Assembly (NCBI RefSeq): GCF_900107765.1
Contig: NZ_FNQY01000019.1
Location: 1-64,000, forward strand
Length of the DNA: 64,000 bases
DNA from: Arachidicoccus rhizosphaerae
Lineage (GTDB): Bacteria > Bacteroidota > Bacteroidia > Chitinophagales > Chitinophagaceae
Direction: 5' to 3'
The translations under genes and the position numbers were made by a program. Shown here in pieces: positions 11,701-18,237 of the stretch (positions within the stretch are counted from its first letter, which is position 1; each line of letters starts with the position of its first letter). Under the pieces are notes generated by a model. That model ran no database searches. It was not told where the DNA came from and saw only the letters and a list, made by a program, of their open reading frames with translations.

Positions 11701-11915
11701 GTAAAAATTGGGGTAAAGCTTATTATTCTGGGAACCAAGAGTTGACTCCATTGACTCTTAAAGGTTTCCAGACGACTAGTGACCCTAAAGTAATCAAACC
11801 AGTGTATACCTTTAACTCTGCCTACGGTTTAAATCAGTATACTAATAAGCCATGGGCTTATTCTGATTACTTATCCCGTTGGAGTATGCAAATCGGGTTA
11901 AGATATACATTCTAG
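8712..11915 (+). CDS. TonB-dependent outer-membrane receptor with carboxypeptidase-regulatory-like domain
   Basis: Large outer-membrane transporter of 1067 residues. It opens with a signal peptide (cleavage after VFAMAQ), continues with a carboxypeptidase-regulatory-like beta-sandwich (residues about 25-110, IIGTVSNESGAPLEGATI), then a plug domain (about 120-250, with the FTIDGANATDVFG stretch) and a large beta-barrel that ends in a terminal Phe (GLRYTF), the outer-membrane insertion signal. No SusD-like partner lies next to it, so it is not a typical polysaccharide-utilisation pair. The cargo cannot be told from sequence. It is followed by a strong terminator, and no anti-sigma/ECF pair is adjacent. 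Confidence 0.92.
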   Translation: MLLRKALKLLVIMLLPVFAMAQVTTSSIIGTVSNESGAPLEGATIKAIHTPSGTVYSTLSRSGGNFTIPNMRVGGPYTITISYVGFQDLKYDNINLDLGDPTKLTPVLIDSSTNLADVSVLAQRNSLISKNLTGTSVSVGRQEMSMLPTISRNINDFARLSPIAQVRTSSSDGSPMGISFGGQSTRYNQFTIDGANATDVFGLSSNGTNGGQAGINPIPFDAIDQLQVILAPYDVTQGGFTGGGMNAVTRSGTNELHGSAYGFFQNQGLVGKSIDTRDKYGKFSNWQYGARLGGAIIKDKLFYFINYEGLSRSQPVANQPGSGSSNLGSDEIAAAQDLSDYLKSEYNYDAGAITGLNQTRKSNSVFARIDWNINDKNKLMIRHNYVNGNNYSISDASNSMSFGNNGYTFRSKTNSTVLELNSSFNSGLSNMLRLTYTSVNDKRDVGSPFPSVSITDNGATYKFGNDYSSQANSLDQHIATLTDNLNIYKGNHTITLGTDNEFYTTKNIFLQGLFGDYTYKSLDDFYNNTNLNQYQTTYSTNSNDPYAPASVKMGQFGLYAQDAWSIKNNFKLTYGLRADLPVFFNDPVANDDFNSSDIAKEFNVQNNQPPKSKILLSPRLGFNWDVFNDAKTQIRGGVGLFTGRVPMVWVSNQYSNTGKATIKYKATASDVAANGITFDPSNPYRGTPAATATEIDLTDRNFVAPRTLRANLALDQKLGWGLVLTVEGVYTKIIKDIMYQDLNLKAADTTLDLGNGVTRPFYGYSLRDSRFTNVLYLTNTNQGHAYNVYVRLKKEYSRGWMGSISYSLGHSYGLSDGTSSTALSNYRFAYNINGLNNLDVARNNTDQGSRVSLMIGKQFNYGKFSTNLGLFYNGQSGQTLSYVVYGDLNGDDGSKSTSISTSGGADLMYIPTSADDFAAFTKNGATVTPEQQLEDWNKYLASNDYLSANKGKNLKRNGTRLPWENHVDFKFAEDFQIAATHKITLSVDIFNIGNLISKNWGKAYYSGNQELTPLTLKGFQTTSDPKVIKPVYTFNSAYGLNQYTNKPWAYSDYLSRWSMQIGLRYTF

Positions 11916-11938
11916 TTTTTTCATAATTTAGTAAGATA

Positions 11939-11972
11939 AAAAGGACGGTGGATAATTTCATCGTCCTTTTTT
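11939..11972 (+). terminator. Rho-independent terminator of the TonB-dependent receptor gene
   Basis: AAAAGGACG (11939-11947) and CGTCCTTTT (11962-11970) pair perfectly, followed by more T residues. Confidence 0.85.
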
Positions 11973-12106
11973 ATTGACTCAAACCTTTAATTCAATATTT
12001 TAGATTAGATATTAATCCCTAGATATTTATATGGATAAGATAATTGATGTTTTTATAAGGCTTAATAACCAATAGGTTAGGAGAGTATAATGGCTTTTAT
12101 TAAAAA

Positions 12107-12152
12107 AGTGAAAAATAAAGGATAAAAAACTCTTTTATTAAGGTTTTTCACT
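12107..12152 (+). promoter_or_regulatory. Inverted repeat over the Rrf2 promoter, candidate operator
   Basis: AGTGAAAAA (12107-12115) and TTTTTCACT (12144-12152) are perfect 9-base inverted arms separated by 28 nt. They end two bases before the -7 box of the Rrf2 gene and cover its -33 region. Inner segments ATAAAA / TTTTAT also match. This fits an autoregulatory site, but the spacing is longer than usual for one Rrf2 dimer. Confidence 0.4.
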
Positions 12153-12153
12153 T

Positions 12154-12161
12154 TACCTTTG
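12154..12161 (+). promoter_or_regulatory. -7 element of the Rrf2 regulator gene
   Basis: TACCTTTG followed by CCC, 16 nt before the ATG at 12178. It matches TAnnTTTG exactly; the -33 region is poor (only a T-run), as expected for a regulated promoter. Confidence 0.65.
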
Positions 12162-12177
12162 CCCTGTAAATAAAGAT

Positions 12178-12615
12178 ATGTTGTTTTCAAAAACCTGCGA
12201 ATACGCAATTAGAGCCTGTATTTATATAGCGCAACAGTCTGGGGAAGACAAGAAAGTTGCCATTAAGGAGATCGCTAAAGGCATTGATTCTCCGGAACAT
12301 TTTATCGCAAAAATTCTACAGAACTTAAGCAAAAAAGGATTTATAAATTCCGTAAAAGGCCCTAATGGGGGCTTTTATATGGACAAAAAGAACATGAAAA
12401 CAACTATTTCCGATATCGTTTTATTAATAGATGGAGATAGTCTTTTTACCAAATGTGTACTGGGCTTAAAGCAATGCTCCGAAAATAAGCCTTGTCCGCT
12501 TCATAATCAATACAAACATACCAGAAAGGAAATAATTGAATTGTTCAGAAATTCTAAAATCGGACAAATCAGTGAACAAGTTGATCTCAATGAAACCTTT
12601 CTGAAATTAAAATAA
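12178..12615 (+). CDS. Rrf2-family transcriptional regulator, NsrR-like
   Basis: DNA-binding regulator of the Rrf2 family, 145 residues. The N-terminal winged helix (residues 1-75) has family features such as CEYAIRA and VKGPNGGF. Three cysteines follow, Cys93-x6-Cys100-x5-Cys106, the place where NsrR and IscR ligate an iron-sulfur cluster. Its position 118 nt upstream of an NO-reductase-like operon containing RIC, a globin and hemerythrin argues for NO sensing (NsrR-like) rather than Fe-S homeostasis (IscR), since no isc/suf genes are nearby. It likely represses the downstream genes and itself: inverted repeats lie over its own promoter and before the next gene. The assignment to NsrR function is inference. 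Confidence 0.85.
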   Translation: MLFSKTCEYAIRACIYIAQQSGEDKKVAIKEIAKGIDSPEHFIAKILQNLSKKGFINSVKGPNGGFYMDKKNMKTTISDIVLLIDGDSLFTKCVLGLKQCSENKPCPLHNQYKHTRKEIIELFRNSKIGQISEQVDLNETFLKLK

Positions 12616-12634
12616 AAAATTGGTAATCCTATAA

Positions 12635-12683
12635 AGACTAGAGTCTGAAAAATTAGTCTGAATTTCGTTCTATTTTTTTAGAA
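12635..12683 (+). promoter_or_regulatory. Repeat-rich control region before the NO-reductase-like operon
   Basis: The short gap holds AGACT-AG-AGTCT (12635-12646), a direct repeat AGTCTGAA (12642-12649 region and again 12 nt later) and TTCTA-N7-TAGAA near 12668-12683. No TAnnTTTG box is visible between here and the start at 12734. These are candidate operator sites for the Rrf2 protein. Confidence 0.35.
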
Positions 12684-12733
12684 TAATACAAGATAAAAAG
12701 GTATTAATATCTATTATTTAAACTGACCATCTC

Positions 12734-14887
12734 ATGAAAATTAAACGCTTCAAATTCCTATTTATGGTTATGTTCTTTGTCAGCTTACTCAGTACTACTG
12801 TGCCCGTCTTTGGGCAGGAACAAGCCGGCGTTTTTGCTAAAACTCATCCTCAGTTAGGCTTCATTTTGTTTATCGCATTGGCAACCATAGGCATAGTATC
12901 TCTGGCTGTTTGGCTTAAATCAAGGCAAGGACGAATCAATCAGGAGACTAAAAATTATGATGCTCCTGTACAAGAAGATAAATTGGACACTTATATAAAA
13001 AATATGGATAGCGAACAAATAGATGCGTTTTTAAAATTCAAATCCAGCTCACGCAAAAGCTCAGGAAAACCGGTCGGCATTATTGCCACACTGATTATGC
13101 TGTTACCGGCAAGTGCTCTTTTGGCGCAAGATCCTGAACCTGCTAAAACAGCAAACGATTTATTAGGGGAAACAGGAGTCATAATTACCATTGTCTTAAT
13201 TCTGATACCCGTTTTGGTGGGATTAGTATTAATGGTACTTAAAACTTCAAATGTTTTAAGACAATTAACGAACAGAAGGCGATTAAAGGAAGCTGACCGC
13301 CTGGCAGAAATACTGGAAGATACTGAAGATCCTGAGTTAATTGCTTCTTTGGAAAAAAGAAGAGCGGCATTGGACTTTCAGTTAAGCAAAAGGGAACTCT
13401 CCGGTAATTTATCACCAGAAGATAACAGGGGGCTGATCAATATAAAATCAAATGCAGGTTTGCCAGTAGTGGAACCCAAGAAAAAGGCGGTAAAGCGGCC
13501 AAAGGTTGACCCCAAACTATCCAAAATGGTTCTCTGGTACCTTGGGTGTGCTACCTTTTGGCTACTATTTGGAACAACGGTGGGAGAGTATTTGGGAATT
13601 AAATTCGTAGCGCCAGATGCAGACTCTCTGGCATGGCTTAGTTTTGGCAGACTAAGACCCGTTCATACCAATGCCGTATTCTGGGGCTGGGCTTCTCTGG
13701 CCATGTTGGGGCTGGCAAACTATGTTGTTCCAAGAGTCGGTAATACCAGATTAGCCAGCTATAAAATGGGTTGGTGTTCCCTGATATTGATCAATCTGAC
13801 TGTAATTCTGGGCTCCCTTTGTCTGATGGCAGGCATTAATAATGCCGGTGGTGAATACAGGGAGTATATCTGGCCAGTGATGCTGCCCTTTGCCATTGCT
13901 CTTGTACTTTCACTGATTAATTTTTTAAATACTGTTGCAAGACGCAAAACCACAGAAATATATATTGCCAACTGGTATATTATTGCAGCTATCATTTTTA
14001 CAATTGTAATTGCGCTGGTCGCTTATTTGCCCTGGTGGCAAAATGGGCTCGGTGAGACCATTGCTCAGGGATATTATATGCATCAGGGAGTGGGGATGTG
14101 GTTTATGCTTTTTACCTTGGGTGTGGTGTATTATTTCTTGCCGCAGCAACTCAATAAGCCAATCTATTCCTATAGTCTGGGTATCCTGGCTTTCTGGACG
14201 CAAATTCTGTTTTATACCCTGATTGGTACTCACCATTTTATCTTCAGTCCGATTCCCTGGTGGTTACAGACCGTAGCCATTGTAGGAAGTATGGGCATGG
14301 CCATTCCCGTAATCGCAGGAACGACTAACTTTTTAATGACATTTAAAGGAGGTTGGCATAAAGTCTCTGGTAGCTATACCTTACCGTTTTTTATCGTGGG
14401 TATTATCTTTTATTTTACCGGCTCCATGCAGGGGACTGCAGAGGCCTTCAGGACTACAAACCTCTATTGGCACTTTACAGATTTTACGGTCGCCCATTCA
14501 CATCTGACTATGTATGGTATAATTTGTTTCTTTATGTGGGCCGGAATCTATGCGCTGGTGCCTAGGCTGACAGGAAAGGAGCCGCCACAAATTCTGGTCG
14601 GAGCCCATTTCTGGCTGGCATTAATCGGACTAATGTTCTATACCGTTCCTCTGATGTATGGAAGTACTTTAAAAGGAATACTTTGGATGCAGGGTAAACC
14701 TTTTATTGACGGAGTTGTATTAATGGCGCCTTATTGGGTATGGCGCGCCGTAGGAGGCTCTCTGATGTGGCTTTCTCATCTATTCTTTGCTTATAATTTT
14801 TACCGCATGGTGGTTAAAAGAAAAGAAGTCAATGTCGCCAGCGCGGCTATTAAAAAACTAAACCCTTCACTGAATCAATCATTATAA
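12734..14887 (+). CDS. Heme-copper oxidase superfamily catalytic subunit, putative nitric oxide reductase (NOR/cbb3 hybrid)
   Basis: Integral-membrane catalytic subunit, 717 residues. The HCO core starts near residue 260. His ligands are visible: His311 (RLRPVHTNAVFWGW) and His590 for the low-spin haem, His588 (AHSH) for the active-site haem, and His450, His500 and His501 for the second metal. Tyr494 sits where cbb3 oxidases have the catalytic Tyr (FYTLIGTHH), while the last helix (TVAHSHLTMYG) resembles NorB. The Glu four residues after the first metal His in cNOR is Gly454 here. About 250 extra N-terminal residues carry two signal-like hydrophobic segments, each followed by a membrane helix. 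Context (NsrR-like regulator, RIC, globin) points to NO reduction; an O2-reducing cbb3-like enzyme remains possible. Confidence 0.78.
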   Translation: MKIKRFKFLFMVMFFVSLLSTTVPVFGQEQAGVFAKTHPQLGFILFIALATIGIVSLAVWLKSRQGRINQETKNYDAPVQEDKLDTYIKNMDSEQIDAFLKFKSSSRKSSGKPVGIIATLIMLLPASALLAQDPEPAKTANDLLGETGVIITIVLILIPVLVGLVLMVLKTSNVLRQLTNRRRLKEADRLAEILEDTEDPELIASLEKRRAALDFQLSKRELSGNLSPEDNRGLINIKSNAGLPVVEPKKKAVKRPKVDPKLSKMVLWYLGCATFWLLFGTTVGEYLGIKFVAPDADSLAWLSFGRLRPVHTNAVFWGWASLAMLGLANYVVPRVGNTRLASYKMGWCSLILINLTVILGSLCLMAGINNAGGEYREYIWPVMLPFAIALVLSLINFLNTVARRKTTEIYIANWYIIAAIIFTIVIALVAYLPWWQNGLGETIAQGYYMHQGVGMWFMLFTLGVVYYFLPQQLNKPIYSYSLGILAFWTQILFYTLIGTHHFIFSPIPWWLQTVAIVGSMGMAIPVIAGTTNFLMTFKGGWHKVSGSYTLPFFIVGIIFYFTGSMQGTAEAFRTTNLYWHFTDFTVAHSHLTMYGIICFFMWAGIYALVPRLTGKEPPQILVGAHFWLALIGLMFYTVPLMYGSTLKGILWMQGKPFIDGVVLMAPYWVWRAVGGSLMWLSHLFFAYNFYRMVVKRKEVNVASAAIKKLNPSLNQSL

Positions 14888-14907
14888 ACAGCAGAAATAA
14901 AACCGTC

Positions 14908-15918
14908 ATGGAACTTTTTGATAATCATAAGAAGTTATTTACCACTGCCGCCGCCTTTTTTATCGGATTAACCACTTTGGTAGCCATTATTCCGGCAGTT
15001 CAAACTGATAAAATCAACCAGCCTTTGCCCGGTGCTGTAAAGTTGAGCCCCGATGCACAAAAAGGAAAGGCTATTTATGTTGCCAATGGTTGTATTGCCT
15101 GTCATACTCAACAGGTTAGGAATCTGGATATGGATAAAGTATGGGGTAAGCGTCCCAGCGTGGCTGCTGATTATGCCTTGGATAAAAGACCGGACGTATG
15201 GCATAATACAGCTACACTTATGGGATCTGAACGGACGGGGCCGGATTTAACCAATATCGGCAACCGGCAGCCTAGTAAGGACTGGAACCTGGTCCATTTA
15301 TTCAACCCAAGAGCTGTTGTAAAAGAGTCCGTAATGCCCGCATACCCCTGGTTGTTCATATATAAGGAACAACCAGCTAAAACAGATATTGTAGTAAATG
15401 TACCTGCTGAATTTATGGAGGGTAAAACCGGAAAATATGTAGCCACCAAAAAAGCAATGTACTTACTGGCCTATCTACAGTCTTTAAAGCAAACGGATTT
15501 GCCAGACGGAACAACAGCACCGGATTTCTTATATAAACAAGCCGCAGCCAAAACTGACGCAGCAGGTGGCGGCGCTAAAGTCGATGGCGCCGCTTTATAC
15601 ACCGCTAATTGCCAGAGTTGTCACCAGGCGAGCGGTGAAGGGTTGCCCGGTGCATTTCCGCCACTCAAAGGCAGCAGTGTGGTCACCGGTGACAATCTGG
15701 AATTATATGTTGGTATTATTATGAACGGCTATACCGGTAGAGAAAAAGAAGGGTTTGGGCCCATGCCCAATGTAGGCACGACCGCCAATTTGAGTCCAGA
15801 GGAGGTTACAGCCATAATTAACCATGAACGAAGCAGCTGGGGTAATAGTGCTCCGGAAGTCAAAGTCGATGATGTTAAACGTTTTATGGATGCGGCCAAG
15901 TTATCTGCGGGGCAATAA
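14908..15918 (+). CDS. CcoO-like membrane-anchored dihaem cytochrome c subunit
   Basis: Electron-transfer subunit of the preceding heme-copper enzyme, 20 nt downstream. One N-terminal membrane anchor (residues about 11-31) is followed by a CcoO-type domain: first haem c at C62-x2-C65-H66 (GCIACHTQQVR), then ERTGPDLTNIG and the Met-containing ESVMPAYPW. A second, shorter cytochrome c domain carries C235-x2-C238-H239 (CQSCHQASGEG) with its axial Met in GPMPNVG. So the protein reads as CcoO fused to a CcoP/NorC-like haem domain, giving two haems c in one 336-residue chain. It would pass electrons from periplasmic or quinol-derived donors to subunit I. Confidence 0.88.
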   Translation: MELFDNHKKLFTTAAAFFIGLTTLVAIIPAVQTDKINQPLPGAVKLSPDAQKGKAIYVANGCIACHTQQVRNLDMDKVWGKRPSVAADYALDKRPDVWHNTATLMGSERTGPDLTNIGNRQPSKDWNLVHLFNPRAVVKESVMPAYPWLFIYKEQPAKTDIVVNVPAEFMEGKTGKYVATKKAMYLLAYLQSLKQTDLPDGTTAPDFLYKQAAAKTDAAGGGAKVDGAALYTANCQSCHQASGEGLPGAFPPLKGSSVVTGDNLELYVGIIMNGYTGREKEGFGPMPNVGTTANLSPEEVTAIINHERSSWGNSAPEVKVDDVKRFMDAAKLSAGQ

Positions 15919-16116
15919 TATTTATAACCGCTTAAAAAACAACATTTTTTAACAACCTTACTTAAAAATAAGTTTTAAATTAGTGGAGAATCACCATTGA
16001 TTATGCTATAAGCCGAAGCCGAGAATACTCATTAAGAGCCGGATATTTTACAAAACAACGCCGAGGCCGAATTCACTAAAATAAACTGGATTTTAAAAAC
16101 CTTAAAATGTTGTGCA
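15919..16116. other. Gap inside the NO cluster, no gene seen
   Basis: The 198 bases between the cytochrome gene and the next small gene hold no convincing ORF, terminator or -7 box. GCCGAAGCCGAG and GCCGAGGCCGAA form a loose direct repeat about 45 nt apart (around 16010 and 16060). Confidence 0.4.
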
Positions 16117-16440
16117 ATGAAAAATTATGAAACAGTTACCGAAGCGGTAAATGACTTGAATCAAAGAGGATATACGCATGATTTTAATTTGGGCGAAGAT
16201 TGCCTGATTTGTGGCGAAACCATTTCTTTATCGCCGACAGAATTTGAGATTGATGAGTTGTATCGTTTTGAAGGCATGACAGATCCTGGTGATGAGATGA
16301 TCGTCTATGCCATCGCCTCTGTAGATGGTGATGTTAAAGGAGTATTAGTGAACGGTTATGGCTTATATGCGGACAGAGAAAGTTCTCTGATCATGAAAAA
16401 GCTTAGTGTTCCGGACCACAGACAACGTGGGAGTGTTTAA
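16117..16440 (+). CDS. Small conserved Bacteroidota protein of unknown function
   Basis: A 107-residue soluble acidic protein with a CLICGE cysteine pair near residue 28 and recurring features such as FEIDELYRFEGMTDPGDE and VKGVLVNGYGLYAD. I recognise this as a small protein family widespread in Bacteroidota, often labelled in databases as phosphoribosylpyrophosphate synthetase. Nothing in the sequence (no PRPP or ATP-binding motif) supports that name. It lacks a signal peptide or membrane helix. It sits between the cytochrome subunit and a small membrane protein of the NO cluster, with 198 and 89 nt gaps, so it may be only a passenger in this operon. Confidence 0.6.
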   Translation: MKNYETVTEAVNDLNQRGYTHDFNLGEDCLICGETISLSPTEFEIDELYRFEGMTDPGDEMIVYAIASVDGDVKGVLVNGYGLYADRESSLIMKKLSVPDHRQRGSV

Positions 16441-16529
16441 CGCCACCTACTATTTTTAACATCGACTTCCATCTCGCTTTTAATATTATATATAATTAAT
16501 ATTTATGATATTCCGTAAAATAAATTGAG

Positions 16530-16832
16530 ATGAATAAGCAAAAATTTTCCTTTAGGCCAATGAGTAAGGTTGTGTTAATACTGCTGCTTTGGGGCAGCAG
16601 TATTAACATGGGTAGTCTGGCATTCGCTTGCAGCATCTGCGAAAAGCAACAACCCAGGATTCTTAGAGGCATTACCCATGGAGCCGGTCCACAAAGCCGG
16701 TTCGATTATGTGATTATCTGGATAATGGTTGTAATTACCATGGCCACCCTTTATTATTCCGTTAAATGGCTGGTACGTCCGGGGGAAAAAAATGGGGGCC
16801 ATATAAAAAGATTCATTTTAAACGAAGAGTAA
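16530..16832 (+). CDS. Small exported or membrane protein with CSICE motif, NO cluster
   Basis: A 100-residue protein with an N-terminal hydrophobic segment (residues 13-33, ending LAFAC), then a CSICEKQQ motif that could bind a metal or be lipid-modified or oxidised, a short polar stretch, and one membrane helix (about residues 60-80). The arrangement puts the Cys pair on the periplasmic side. I do not recognise a named family. It is one base upstream of the next ORF, so the two are translationally linked, and both likely serve assembly or function of the HCO complex. The signal-peptide codons contain a striking perfect inverted repeat (16574-16607). Confidence 0.6.
   Translation: MNKQKFSFRPMSKVVLILLLWGSSINMGSLAFACSICEKQQPRILRGITHGAGPQSRFDYVIIWIMVVITMATLYYSVKWLVRPGEKNGGHIKRFILNEE
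16574..16607 (+). repeat. Perfect 14-bp inverted repeat inside a coding region
   Basis: GTTAATACTGCTGC (16574-16587) and GCAGCAGTATTAAC (16594-16607) are perfectly complementary with a 6-nt loop, lying within codons about 15-26 of the small CSICE gene. There is no following T-tract. Confidence 0.8.
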
Positions 16833-16833
16833 T

Positions 16834-17274
16834 ATGGAAATGGTGTTAAACAAAACAGTAGCCTTAGAGGCAAGAAGCAGTATTCTCATCTTCATTGACG
16901 ATGAGCCTAAACCCATTGCAGATTTTATATCTCCCGTAAATTTCGAGCTGGATACCACTAAATTAGTGGATGGTAAACATACCTTAAAGATTGTAAGCCG
17001 CGACCCCGACGGTAAAGAAGGGGTTAGGATGATCCCCTTTGAGGTACAAAACGGCCCGGCCATTGCCATTGAAGGCATTAAGGAAAATGCGGTCGTCGAT
17101 GGAGTTTTACCGCTGATGATCAATGCTTACGGAAAGGGAAATGCACAAAATTTTAATATAGTGGGTAGCGAGTCTCCCAGAAGTATCCCGTCCTGGGTCT
17201 GGATTATTATTATCGGATTTTTTGGCTGGGCCATGTATTATTTAATTTCTTACCTACATTTGAGGCCACAATAA
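16834..17274 (+). CDS. Ig-like-domain protein with C-terminal membrane anchor, NO cluster
   Basis: A 146-residue protein without an N-terminal signal peptide. Residues 1-110 look like a beta-sandwich: FELDTTKLVDGKHTLKIVSRD and IPFEVQNGPAIAIEG are typical of Ig-like or FixG/FixH-type accessory folds. Residues about 120-140 form one membrane helix with a short tail, so it is tail-anchored. No haem motif (CxxCH) is present. It starts two bases after the previous stop and ends five bases before the truncated haemoglobin, so it is firmly part of this operon. A role as an accessory subunit of the HCO complex is plausible but unproven. Confidence 0.6.
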   Translation: MEMVLNKTVALEARSSILIFIDDEPKPIADFISPVNFELDTTKLVDGKHTLKIVSRDPDGKEGVRMIPFEVQNGPAIAIEGIKENAVVDGVLPLMINAYGKGNAQNFNIVGSESPRSIPSWVWIIIIGFFGWAMYYLISYLHLRPQ

Positions 17275-17278
17275 CATT

Positions 17279-17674
17279 ATGGAAAAATTAAAAGACATAC
17301 TTACCCTGGAGGATTGTAAAACCTTAGTAGATAATTTTTATGGAAAGGTGCGCAAGGATCCTTTAATTGGCCCCATCTTCGATGCGGTGATACAGGACCG
17401 TTGGCCGGAGCATCTGGAAAAAATGTACCGTTTTTGGCAAACAGTACTATTAGAGGATCATACTTATTTTGGCAGCCCTTTTCCGCCCCATGCAACCTTA
17501 CCGGTAGAATGGACGCATTTTGAAAAATGGTTGGAACTGTTCAATCAGACAGTGGATGAGCATTTTACGGGAGAAATTGCTGCAGAAGCGCGTTGGCGTG
17601 CAGGAAAAATGGCTGAAATGTTCAATTTTAAGATTCAATATTATAAAAACAACCAGGCAAAACCTCTTTTTTAA
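17279..17674 (+). CDS. Group III truncated haemoglobin
   Basis: A 131-residue globin of the 2-over-2 group III class. Visible family features are VDNFYGKVRKDPLIGPIF near the N-terminus, the conserved MYRFWQTVLL helix, the proximal His in PPHATLPVEWTHF and the WLELFNQTVDEHF helix. Group III globins bind O2 and NO, and the Campylobacter protein of this class is linked to nitrosative stress. The position directly after the Ig-like membrane protein and before RIC supports NO binding or detoxification here. It is cytosolic, without a reductase domain, so an external electron donor is needed. Confidence 0.88.
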   Translation: MEKLKDILTLEDCKTLVDNFYGKVRKDPLIGPIFDAVIQDRWPEHLEKMYRFWQTVLLEDHTYFGSPFPPHATLPVEWTHFEKWLELFNQTVDEHFTGEIAAEARWRAGKMAEMFNFKIQYYKNNQAKPLF

Positions 17675-17769
17675 AATTACAAGAAAAGATAAAAAGGTCT
17701 TCTACTCCAAGAATCTTAAATTCACTAATAACCAGTTGGTTATTGTCTTAATTGATAAATATATTAAAA

Positions 17770-18237
17770 ATGAATTCACAGGCTGAACAGCGCTATCCCT
17801 ACGCATTACCCGCAGTTTTTTTATGGATTGGCTTTTTGATGGCCATTAGCTTTATGGAAGCCTGGTTGAAGTTCCGGGCGCCGGGTGTGACAATTACTAT
17901 TGGCCTTGGCATAGGGAAATTGGTATTTGGCGCCTTGAATAAAGTAGAGTGGGTGTTAATTATAATTACTGCAGCTAATTTTTTCTTTGTCCCACAAAAA
18001 TTAACCAGTTATCGCAATCTTATTTTTATAGGGGCAGCTTTGATGACTGCCCTGGAAACTTTTTGGGGCTTACCGGCTCTTGATAAAATAGCCGATCAGA
18101 TTATTGCAGGTGGGGCGGATAATAGCCCGTCCGTGCATATTATTTATGTGAGCATGGAAGTATTGAAACTCATCCTGCTGATTTTACTAGGTACCTATTT
18201 AGTCAAAAAACATCAAAAAATCAATCATGCAAATTAG
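17770..18237 (+). CDS. Four-helix membrane protein of the NO cluster, unknown function
   Basis: A 155-residue integral-membrane protein with about four helices (residues roughly 10-30, 45-75, 85-105, 125-145). I use ATG 17770; the upstream TTG at 17752 adds six residues without support. No haem, Cys or transporter signature is obvious, though the sequence FMEAWLKFRAPG before the second helix and several helix-embedded charged residues are notable. Its 3' end overlaps the RIC gene by 11 nt, so the two are translationally coupled, which suggests a link with nitrosative repair or NO/iron handling at the membrane. I do not recognise the family. Confidence 0.6.
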   Translation: MNSQAEQRYPYALPAVFLWIGFLMAISFMEAWLKFRAPGVTITIGLGIGKLVFGALNKVEWVLIIITAANFFFVPQKLTSYRNLIFIGAALMTALETFWGLPALDKIADQIIAGGADNSPSVHIIYVSMEVLKLILLILLGTYLVKKHQKINHAN

